From contig CAAELZ010000091.1 in assembly GCA_900756945.1 (NCBI GenBank), positions 1-17,931 on the forward strand: 17,931 nt of DNA. The letters run 5' to 3'. Positions within the stretch are counted from its first letter, which is position 1. Each line of letters opens with the position of its first letter. The notes under the pieces are model-generated. The model made no database searches. It worked only from the letters and a program-made list of their open reading frames with translations, and was not told the origin of the DNA. Shown here in pieces: positions 1-6,122 of the stretch. The position numbers and the translations under genes were made by a program. Origin of the DNA: an uncultured Collinsella sp. GTDB taxonomy: Bacteria; Actinomycetota; Coriobacteriia; Coriobacteriales; Coriobacteriaceae.

Positions 1-69
1 CCTCGCGGCGGTTTTGGCATTTGCCCAGATAAAACCTGCCAAAATAAACCTGTCCCTTTTTGGTAGGTT
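1..69. repeat. dispersed hairpin repeat, copy 1, overlapping the regulator stop codon
   Basis: This is the edge copy of a repeat that recurs near 7881-7920 and 8414-8440. The shared core reads TTTGCCCAGAT followed by (A/G)AAACCTG. Inside it, AACCTGCCAAAA (33-44) pairs with TTTTGGTAGGTT (58-69) at 11 of 12 positions. On the minus strand this hairpin overlaps the regulator's stop codon (68-70) and is followed by TTTT, so it can act as that gene's terminator. The left end, CGCGGCGGTTTT, looks like the right arm of a further hairpin cut by the window edge. Confidence 0.65.
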
Positions 70-1048
70 ATCGTTTCCAAAAGTGGAGGATCAGGGTCGT
101 ACGGTTTTGCTGCTCGGTTTTGACCAGGATGTTGTGGATGTGGGTCTTGACGGTACCCACGGCAAGGAAGAGCTCGTCAGCGATCTCTTGGTTCGATTTG
201 CCCAACACAACCAGACGCATGACTTCGGTTTCGCGGTTGGAGAGCTTGTAGGCGTTGCGATAGAAGGGCATCTGCTCTTCGATGTGTCGATCAAGATCGC
301 TGACGTTCTTTTCCTCGGGCGCCTCCTGCATGCGGATTGAAAGCACGTGGTAGGAGTAGATGATCAGCAGAATCGCAAAGTAGCAGGCAAAGACGTTTTC
401 GCTAAAGTTGCGCTCGGACAGATATAGTTGCAGCCAAGAGGGCGCCAGACTCATGGGGACAATCAGAATGTTGTAGAAATCCTCGGCAACGATGCAACCG
501 ACCAGAATAGCGCCGAAAATCAGGTGCTTTCGTTGGTTGTTAACGCGTGCCTTCAGCTCGACTTGTGTGCTCTTGCGTGCCGTCCAAAAGATATATAGCC
601 CCACGAAAACAAGGAATACCTGACGCATCGTGTAGTAGAGCCATTGATGAATGGGGCCGTAGGGGACAGCGACGATAATCAGCAGCTCGCTCAGCAAGAA
701 CGTTGCGACGGGAATGACAAACTGCTTTTTTGAATGCTTGTCGAGCAAGTCCATGGCAATGAGCCAGATAAAAGCTTGTGAAGCGGTCGCCACAAGGGTC
801 CGCAACACAGGCATGGTAATTGAGTAATAGTCGCTGGCTGGAAAACTCTGGTTTTGCAACGTGTATTCAAAAAAGAAGATCTCGGTCATCTCGATGGCAT
901 AGCAAATAAAAACGCCGCTGCCATAGATAAAGAAGCGTCGACGAGACGAGGCATAGGCGGCAAGCGAAAGCACTGCCGTCACAATACAGATCACGAGTAT
1001 CGCTAGGGTATAGAAGAACATCAGGGTGTTCATCTGCCACCGTCCCAT
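68..1048 (-). CDS. membrane-anchored LuxR-family transcriptional regulator (AguR-like position)
   Basis: A 326-residue one-component regulator. The N-terminal ~240 residues carry about seven hydrophobic helices (roughly 8-30, 39-60, 80-102, 109-128, 136-155, 173-195, 215-237). The C-terminal ~268-319 is a LuxR/GerE helix-turn-helix with the typical core LSNRETEVMRLVVLGKSNQE, then AVGTVKTHIHNI. No phosphoreceiver domain is visible, so a ligand is probably sensed by the membrane part. It is divergent from the putrescine carbamoyltransferase gene across 314 bp. In streptococci and lactococci a membrane LuxR protein, AguR, controls the agmatine operon from the same position, so an agmatine-sensing activator is inferred here. 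Coriobacteria have many such regulators, so specificity is unproven. The start is uncertain: an internal ATG at 1033 is as plausible, and neither has a strong ribosome site. Confidence 0.85.
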   Translation of the reverse strand: MGRWQMNTLMFFYTLAILVICIVTAVLSLAAYASSRRRFFIYGSGVFICYAIEMTEIFFFEYTLQNQSFPASDYYSITMPVLRTLVATASQAFIWLIAMDLLDKHSKKQFVIPVATFLLSELLIIVAVPYGPIHQWLYYTMRQVFLVFVGLYIFWTARKSTQVELKARVNNQRKHLIFGAILVGCIVAEDFYNILIVPMSLAPSWLQLYLSERNFSENVFACYFAILLIIYSYHVLSIRMQEAPEEKNVSDLDRHIEEQMPFYRNAYKLSNRETEVMRLVVLGKSNQEIADELFLAVGTVKTHIHNILVKTEQQNRTTLILHFWKR

Positions 1049-1362
1049 CTCATTTCATCTATGGCCGAGCCCTGTATACCTTGTGGGATATAGACGTCTC
1101 AACCCTTCGTTCCATTGCGGATTAGGCGCCGAGATACAGCATAGCCGTATACCGTTCGCGGTTCTAGATAGTAAACCCCCTGCAAGCTGGCTACCTGCGG
1201 GTTTATATTGGTTTAGAGGGGGTGTAACTCCGTGAACGGTCTTTAATCCCGAATAAACTAGGTAAAAATTGCATACGGGTGAATGATGGTCTTGTCAACA
1301 CGAGGCGTGATGTTCGAGCGCCTCATAGCAATAGTCGGCACGACCGGCGGAAAGGAATCGAC
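1049..1362. promoter_or_regulatory. divergent control region between the LuxR regulator and putrescine carbamoyltransferase
   Basis: This 314-bp gap is more AT-rich than the flanking genes and should hold both divergent promoters. GTATACC occurs twice in the same orientation (1074-1080 and 1147-1153), 73 bp apart, about seven helical turns. TAAACCCCCT (1172-1181) and AGGGGGTGTA (1217-1226) form an inverted repeat with one mismatch. GAGGCG (1302-1307) and CGCCTC (1319-1324) could form a small leader hairpin about 40 bp before the start codon. I could not pick convincing -35/-10 boxes or a known riboswitch. Confidence 0.5.
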
Positions 1363-2436
1363 ATGGCGCTGCCTAAGGATTTCATCGACACCAACGACTT
1401 CACCAAAGAGCAGATCCTGGCTATCGAGGATCTTGGCCTGGCAATGAAGAAGGCCATCAAGGTTGACGGTTATTATCCGCACCTGCTCCGCAACCAGAGC
1501 CTTGGCATGATCTTCCAGCAGGTTTCCACCCGCACCCGTCTTTCCTTCGAGACCGCCATGTGCGACCTCGGCGGCCATGCTCAGTTCTATGGCCCTGGCA
1601 CCATTCAGCTCGGTGGCCACGAGTCCCTGGGCGACACCGCTCGCGTCATGGGCGACCTGCTCGACATCATGATGGCTCGCGTTGACCGTCACAAGGACGT
1701 CGTCGGCCTCGCCAAGGGTTCCGCTGTGCCCGTCATCAATGGCATGTCCGAGTTCAACCATCCCACGCAGGAGATGGGCGACCTCATGACCATGCTCGAG
1801 AACCTCCCCGAGGGCAAGAAGATCGAGGACTGCACCCTGGCCTTCATCGGCGACGCCACCCAGGTCTGCGTCTCCCTCATGTTCATCGCCTCCAAGGTCG
1901 GCATGAAGTTTGTCCAGTTTGGACCCAAGGGCCACCAGATCCCCGACGGCGGCCTGCACGTTGGCACCGTTGAGGAGCGCGCCGAGTTCGGCAAGCAGAT
2001 GATGGCCATCGCCGAGGAGAACTGCAAGGTCTCCGGCGGCTCCGTCGTCATCTCCGACGACATCGAGTGCATCAAGGGCGCCGACTTCATCTACACCGAC
2101 GTGTGGTATGGCCTGTACGACGAGGAGGTCTCGGGCGAGAACTACATGGACGTGTTCTATCCCAAGTATCAGGTCACCATGGACATGATGAACTTCGCCG
2201 GCCCCAACTCCAAGTTCATGCACTGCCTGCCGGCCACCCGCAACGAGGAGGTCGTCGACGAAGTCATGGACGATCCCGAGCGCTCCCTGTGCTGGGTCGA
2301 GGCCGAGAACCGCAAGCACTCCATCCGTGCTCTCCTTGCCGCCCTGGGCAAGCGCACCCCGCTCAACGACGAGGGTGTCGAGTACTCCGCCAAGGCTGAG
2401 CTCCACGCCGCTCTCGAGGCTCTCGAGCAGCTCTAA
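1363..2436 (+). CDS. ptcA: putrescine carbamoyltransferase
   Basis: A 357-residue cytosolic enzyme, also called AguB or AgcB, that converts N-carbamoylputrescine and phosphate to putrescine and carbamoyl phosphate. Carbamoyltransferase motifs are intact: STRTR (55-59) for carbamoyl phosphate, HPTQ (133-136) and HCLP (287-290). The segment DVWYGLY (246-252) replaces the DVW-SMG loop of ornithine carbamoyltransferases and matches putrescine-specific enzymes; HCLPATRNEEVVDEV also fits them. The ATG at 1363 is chosen because AAAGGA lies seven bases upstream and MALPKDF begins the conserved fold; an in-frame ATG at 1279 would add 28 unconserved residues. It is the first gene of the agmatine cluster and is followed by an antiporter gene after 133 bp. 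Ornithine carbamoyltransferase is the alternative, disfavoured by the substrate loop and the neighbouring deiminase. Confidence 0.94.
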   Translation: MALPKDFIDTNDFTKEQILAIEDLGLAMKKAIKVDGYYPHLLRNQSLGMIFQQVSTRTRLSFETAMCDLGGHAQFYGPGTIQLGGHESLGDTARVMGDLLDIMMARVDRHKDVVGLAKGSAVPVINGMSEFNHPTQEMGDLMTMLENLPEGKKIEDCTLAFIGDATQVCVSLMFIASKVGMKFVQFGPKGHQIPDGGLHVGTVEERAEFGKQMMAIAEENCKVSGGSVVISDDIECIKGADFIYTDVWYGLYDEEVSGENYMDVFYPKYQVTMDMMNFAGPNSKFMHCLPATRNEEVVDEVMDDPERSLCWVEAENRKHSIRALLAALGKRTPLNDEGVEYSAKAELHAALEALEQL

Positions 2437-2462
2437 GCCTCAAGGCTTCTAAAAGCACGTTT

Positions 2463-2537
2463 GCGGGCGGCGGATGCTCGTCTCCTGTCGCCCGCTCACC
2501 GAGGCCCAAGCAATTGCCTTAATACCTTAGGGCCTCG
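2463..2537 (+). promoter_or_regulatory. two intercistronic hairpins before the first antiporter gene
   Basis: GCGGGCG (2463-2469) pairs with CGCCCGC (2489-2495), and CGAGGCCC (2500-2507) pairs perfectly with GGGCCTCG (2530-2537). Neither is followed by a T-run, so they look like mRNA-processing or stability structures, or partial attenuators, rather than a full terminator. They could set different levels for the enzyme and the transporter from one transcript. Confidence 0.5.
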
Positions 2538-2569
2538 GATCTGTCCAAGACTGAGCGAAGGAGCTCATC

Positions 2570-4009
2570 ATGAGCGACGGAAAGAAAAAGCTTTCCTTCT
2601 TGACGGTCATTTCGACCATCATCTGCGTCGTCTTCGTTTGCGAGGCCGCCGCTCCTGCTGCTGCCATTGGCAACCAGCAGTTCTTCTGGTGGATCTTCCT
2701 GATCCTGACCTTCCTGCTTCCCTACGGCATGGTTGTCGCCGAGCTCGGTACCACCTATGACGGCGAGGGCGGCATTTACGACTGGGTACGCGATGGCCTG
2801 GGCGACAAATGGGGCGCCCGCATCTCGTACTACTACTGGGTCAACTACCCGCTGTGGATCGCCTCGCTGGCTACCATGTTCCCCGACATTTTGGGCATGG
2901 TCTTTGGCGTCGAGTTCAACTTGATCGCCAAGATGGGTATCGATCTTGCCTTTGTGTGGATCGTCTACCTCATGGGCCGCTCCAAGGCGGCCGACTCCGA
3001 GTGGGTCCTTAACGGTGGCGCCATCATCAAGGTCGCCGTCGCCGTTATCGTTGGCGCTTTGGGCATTTGGTATGCCATGGAGAACGGTTTTGCGAACGAC
3101 ATGTCCGCTGCCACCTTCCTGCCCGAGCTCACCAACACCAACGCTCTCGGCTACCTGTCGATCATCATCTTTAACTTCATGGGCTTCGAGGTTATCTGCA
3201 CCATGACCGACGACATGGCCGATCCCGCTCGCGATATCCCCAAGGCTATCATCGTCGGTGGCCTGTCCATCGCCGTGATCTACCTGTTCGCTGGCTTTGG
3301 CATCGGCGCTGCTGTGCCGGCCGATTCCATCGACCCCGACTATGGCATGATTGTCGCAGTCCAGACCATGGTGGGCGACTCCATGATCTTCAAGGTCATC
3401 TGCATCGCCTTCCTGATCACCCTGTTCGCCAACATGGCCGCCTGGTCCTTCGGCGTCAACTCCGTCGCCCGCTACGCTGCCGAGCACGGCAACATGCCCA
3501 AGGTCTTCGCCTCGATGATTTCGGATGACGACATGCCCAACGGCGCCAACCTGGTCAACGCCGTCGTTGCCTCCCTGGTGCTGTGTCTGCAGCTCGTTCC
3601 CATCGACGCCATCTCCAACGGCGTCTTCTGGATGCTCTTCGGCACCTCCGTCGTCTTCCTGCTGCTGACCTACATCCCGATGTTCCCGGCGTTCCTCAAC
3701 CTTCGCAAGAACGACCCCGACCGCGAGCGTATCTTCACGTTCCCGTTTAAGGGCGCCATGATGAAGGTCATGCTGGCCATCCCTTGCATCGAGCTGATCC
3801 TGGCCATCGTTGCAACGCTGGTTCCGTTCTCCGTCGATGAAATTGGCGACAAGGTCCCGATGATCGTTATCTTCATCGTGCTTGTGCTCATCGGCGAGAT
3901 CGTCCGCGTCATCAGCGCCAAGGGCCGCGAGACCGAGTACAAGGGCCTCACCCCCGAGCTGGCAGCTCAGCGTCTCGCTGAGGAGGCCGCCGAGGCCGAG
4001 GAGAACTAG
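2570..4009 (+). CDS. aguD: APC-family amino acid/polyamine permease, probable agmatine:putrescine antiporter
   Basis: A 479-residue integral membrane protein with about twelve hydrophobic helices and the APC-superfamily layout: a first-helix segment VFVCEAAAPAAAIGN, then LPYGMVVAELGTTYDGEGGIYDWV, and a sixth-helix FNFMGFEV. The charged C-terminal tail (EEAAEAEEN) is probably cytoplasmic. GAAGGAG (2557-2563) precedes the ATG by six bases. Its place between putrescine carbamoyltransferase and agmatine deiminase mirrors AguD of agmatine operons, where the antiporter imports agmatine and exports putrescine; substrate assignment rests on this context and family. Codons end almost entirely in C or G, suggesting high expression. 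A paralogue lies at 6123-7532. Its TAG stop lies inside the left arm of a long palindrome (4006-4094). Confidence 0.86.
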   Translation: MSDGKKKLSFLTVISTIICVVFVCEAAAPAAAIGNQQFFWWIFLILTFLLPYGMVVAELGTTYDGEGGIYDWVRDGLGDKWGARISYYYWVNYPLWIASLATMFPDILGMVFGVEFNLIAKMGIDLAFVWIVYLMGRSKAADSEWVLNGGAIIKVAVAVIVGALGIWYAMENGFANDMSAATFLPELTNTNALGYLSIIIFNFMGFEVICTMTDDMADPARDIPKAIIVGGLSIAVIYLFAGFGIGAAVPADSIDPDYGMIVAVQTMVGDSMIFKVICIAFLITLFANMAAWSFGVNSVARYAAEHGNMPKVFASMISDDDMPNGANLVNAVVASLVLCLQLVPIDAISNGVFWMLFGTSVVFLLLTYIPMFPAFLNLRKNDPDRERIFTFPFKGAMMKVMLAIPCIELILAIVATLVPFSVDEIGDKVPMIVIFIVLVLIGEIVRVISAKGRETEYKGLTPELAAQRLAEEAAEAEEN

Positions 4010-4094
4010 AGCACCCGGTTCTGGGGCTCCAACCCTCCTCGCGTACCAACGTGCGCTTCGTCGGGCTTGTCGCTCCCGACTCTGGGCACTCTAG
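4006..4094. repeat. long palindrome with CA/CA internal loop, copy A
   Basis: CTAGAGCACCC (4006-4016) faces GGGCACTCTAG (4084-4094). The arms pair except for a CA opposite CA. At the apex, GCGTAC (4041-4046) and GTGCGC (4051-4056) flank CAAC, with CTTCG following. The stop codon of the first antiporter (4007-4009) is part of the left arm. The same design occurs at 5596-5681 after the deiminase gene. There is no T-run, so it is not a standard intrinsic terminator. Confidence 0.6.
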
Positions 4095-4376
4095 CCTCTT
4101 CGGAGACGTGCCCAAGCGACAGGTTTGCTAACCATTCCCCGGGGTGGGTGTGAGCGATAGCTCCGGTAACCACCGCCCACCCCAATCTCTCTTCCGTACC
4201 CTTCGTGCGTTTTGTCTCCGCGCACTTGGTTACGTCGTCGCTTGCCGGTGCGACTCCGTGAAAACCGGCGCCGGGCGCCCCGACCTTTGCCGGGGAACGG
4301 GCGCCTACCATCTCTTGGTTTTAGGCTGCGGGTAACCCGCCCGCAGCAAGCGATCGTTCGATTTGGAGGAAATCTT
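4095..4376. promoter_or_regulatory. structured leader upstream of agmatine deiminase
   Basis: No gene is supported here. GGGGTGGG (4141-4148) pairs with CCCACCCC (4176-4183), enclosing GAGC-GATA-GCTC. CCGTACCCTTCGTGCG (4194-4209) resembles the apex of the palindromes at 4006-4094 and 5596-5681, and GTAACCA (4166-4172) with TGGTTAC (4227-4233) brackets it. CTGCGGG (4325-4331) and CCCGCAG (4339-4345) form a perfect 7-bp hairpin just before the deiminase ribosome site. The region may be a long folded 5' leader; I do not recognise a known riboswitch. Confidence 0.45.
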
Positions 4377-5582
4377 ATGCGTACGATCACCGAGTCCGAG
4401 TCCACCCCCAAGGCCGACGGCTTCTTTATGCCCGCCGAGTTCGCCCCGCAGGATCGCGTGTGGATGGGCTGGCCCCACCGCACCGACACCTGGGCCCACG
4501 GCGCCAAGCCGGCCCAGAAGCAGTATGCCGCCATCGCCCGCGCCATCGCCGAGTTCACCCCGGTCTATATGTGCGCCAACCAGGTCGACTATGCCAACTG
4601 CAAGGCCGTCTTTGAGAACGATGAGAACGTCACCGTTATCGAGATGACCACCGACGACGCTTGGTTCCGCGACACCGCCGCCACCTACGTCATCAACGGC
4701 AAGGGTGAGAAGCGCGCCAACCACTGGCACTTCAACGCCTACGGCGGTCTCGTCGACGGCCTCTATTTCCCGTGGGACAAGGACGAGCAGATCGCCCTTA
4801 AGATGGCTGAGCTTTCCGGCTGCCGTCGCTACCGTCCCGACGACATGATCCTCGAGGGCGGCTCCATCACCGTCGACGGCGAGGGCACCCTTGTCGTGAC
4901 CGACCAGTGCCTGCTTTCCCCGGGCCGCACCTGCTCTGCGGTGCTCGAGGAGGAAGAGGATCCCGAGTCCATCTGGCCCAAGTTCAAGAAGAAGTTTGAG
5001 CCCTGGAGCGAGGAGCTTCGCGCCTACATGGACGAGCACCTCAAGGATTACCTGGGTGTCGAGAAGGTCATCTGGGTCAAGGAGGGCATCGACCCCGAGG
5101 AGACCAACGGCCACATCGACGACGTCGCCACGTTCATCGCCCCGGGCGTCATGGCCTGCATCTGGACCGACGATCCCGAGTATCCGTTCTACGAGCAGTG
5201 CCACGCTGCCTACGAGACCCTCTCCAACGCCGTTGACGCCAAGGGCCGCAAGATGAAGGTCTACAAGCTCTGCATGCCCGTGAACCCGCTGTTCATGGAC
5301 CAGGCTTCCTGCGACACCATCGACGCCGACGAGAACGCCGAGCCGCGCGTCCCCGACGAGCCGCTGATCGCCTCTTACATGAACTACCTGGTCACCAACC
5401 ACGGCGTTATCGTCCCGCAGTACGGCGACGAGAACGACCAGCTGGCCGTTGACACGCTCCAGAAGATCTACGACGAGGTCTGGGGCGAGGGCGTCTACAA
5501 GTGCGTCGGCGTCCAGTCCGAGCAGGTCGTCTTCGGCGGCGGCAATATCCACTGCATTACTCAGCAGGAGCCGTCCGCTTAA
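4377..5582 (+). CDS. aguA: agmatine deiminase
   Basis: A 401-residue enzyme of the guanidino-group-modifying (pentein) fold that hydrolyses agmatine to N-carbamoylputrescine and ammonia. The catalytic set is visible: WFRD (96-99), EGGS (160-163), GHIDD (245-249, with His246 and Asp248) and the nucleophile Cys393 in GGGNIHCITQQ near the C-terminus. The start is the ATG at 4377, with GGAGG at 4365-4369; the frame stays open upstream to 4212 but that part is structured leader. It is about 25-35 residues longer than typical AguA proteins, mostly from an acidic/basic stretch near 191-215. The usual RDTGPT segment reads RDTAAT, and NAWGG reads NAYGG. It acts with the carbamoyltransferase and antiporter upstream. 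Peptidyl-arginine deiminase-like relatives are the alternative, much less likely given the neighbours. Confidence 0.94.
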   Translation: MRTITESESTPKADGFFMPAEFAPQDRVWMGWPHRTDTWAHGAKPAQKQYAAIARAIAEFTPVYMCANQVDYANCKAVFENDENVTVIEMTTDDAWFRDTAATYVINGKGEKRANHWHFNAYGGLVDGLYFPWDKDEQIALKMAELSGCRRYRPDDMILEGGSITVDGEGTLVVTDQCLLSPGRTCSAVLEEEEDPESIWPKFKKKFEPWSEELRAYMDEHLKDYLGVEKVIWVKEGIDPEETNGHIDDVATFIAPGVMACIWTDDPEYPFYEQCHAAYETLSNAVDAKGRKMKVYKLCMPVNPLFMDQASCDTIDADENAEPRVPDEPLIASYMNYLVTNHGVIVPQYGDENDQLAVDTLQKIYDEVWGEGVYKCVGVQSEQVVFGGGNIHCITQQEPSA

Positions 5583-5595
5583 TCGTCTGACTTTC

Positions 5596-5681
5596 CGAGG
5601 CACCCCATCTCGCCGCTCAAACCGTCGCTCGCGTACCAAAGTACGCTTCGCTCCTCTTTCGCGGCGACCTGGGGCACCTCG
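5596..5681. repeat. long palindrome with CA/CA internal loop, copy B
   Basis: Three pairs of arms share exactly one axis: CGAGGCACCCCA (5596-5607) with TGGGGCACCTCG (5670-5681), TCGCCGC (5610-5616) with GCGGCGA (5661-5667), and GCGTAC (5631-5636) with GTACGC (5641-5646) around CAAA. The outer arm again contains CA opposite CA. It starts 13 bases after the deiminase stop codon and matches copy A (4006-4094) in architecture and apex. Confidence 0.7.
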
Positions 5682-5778
5682 AAAACCCAGCCGATCAATC
5701 GGACGGTCGGTGAATCGGACCATCTCGGGGCATTGATGGTCGGTTTATTCGATGTCTTGGTCGGCTGGGTTTTTCTTT
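5682..5778 (+). terminator. large intrinsic terminator-like stem after agmatine deiminase
   Basis: AAAACCCAGCCGATCAA (5682-5698) pairs with TTGGTCGGCTGGGTTTT (5757-5773) at 16 of 17 positions, the exception being a G-T type pair. The right arm runs into TTTTTCTTT. The 58-base interior folds further (GACCAT with ATGGTC). The A-run on the left arm makes it usable on both strands. It probably ends the carbamoyltransferase-antiporter-deiminase transcript and separates it from the second antiporter gene. Confidence 0.65.
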
Positions 5779-5810
5779 GGGCACTCCGTTGCCTCCACTT
5801 CGGAGTGCCC
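5779..5810. repeat. perfect 10-bp hairpin
   Basis: GGGCACTCCG (5779-5788) and CGGAGTGCCC (5801-5810) form a perfect stem with a 12-base loop. No T-run follows on the plus strand. It lies directly downstream of the large terminator-like stem and may be part of the same termination region or of the leader of the second antiporter gene. Confidence 0.6.
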
Positions 5811-6122
5811 GCCTCTTTGATTGAGTACGCGTCTGATCTGGGATTTATTGCGGGTTAGGCCAATTGTTCGCTTGAATATCCCAGGTCAGACGCGTCTTCA
5901 ATTGCCAAAAGATTCCGGTCGCAATCGCGGCCGTTTTGATCGGAGTATCTATGTACCAGCGTATCGTTATCTACACGCGCCTGTTCCGCGAGCGTTGGTC
6001 CAACAATTGCATCCTCTCTTCTCTTTGGGATGGCACCTGCACCGGTGACGCGGCCTGCAACCCTACCTTGGGCTGCGCCTTCGGTACAGATGCCATCCTT
6101 TTTGCTGTAGGGGAAGCGTGCC
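5811..6122. promoter_or_regulatory. leader region of the second antiporter gene with an 18-bp inverted repeat
   Basis: There is no supported gene in these 312 bp. ACGCGTCTGATCTGGGAT (5827-5844) and ATCCCAGGTCAGACGCGT (5878-5895) match at 17 of 18 positions, separated by 33 bases. The hexamer CAATTG occurs three times (5861-5866, 5899-5904, 6004-6009). The length and symmetry suggest an independent promoter with an operator or RNA switch for the downstream permease. Short open frames here overlap the permease start and have no clear ribosome site. Confidence 0.45.

Noticed and set aside
1258..2406. Long open frame on the minus strand opposite putrescine carbamoyltransferase
   Set aside because: It is a low-complexity Gly/Val/Asp/His-rich product typical of the complement of a GC-rich gene. 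The plus-strand frame has intact enzyme motifs.
4212..4376. In-frame extension of agmatine deiminase by 55 residues
   Set aside because: The Arg/Pro-rich extension comes from structured leader DNA. A strong ribosome site precedes the ATG at 4377, and the family begins there.
4095..4376. Possible riboswitch (guanidine type) before the deiminase
   Set aside because: The hairpins lack the ACGR tetraloops of the guanidine-II class and I could not match another known class. It is kept only as a structured leader.
4305..5723. 472-residue open frame opposite agmatine deiminase
   Set aside because: It is antisense to a clear enzyme gene, has shadow composition, and runs through the palindromes at its start.
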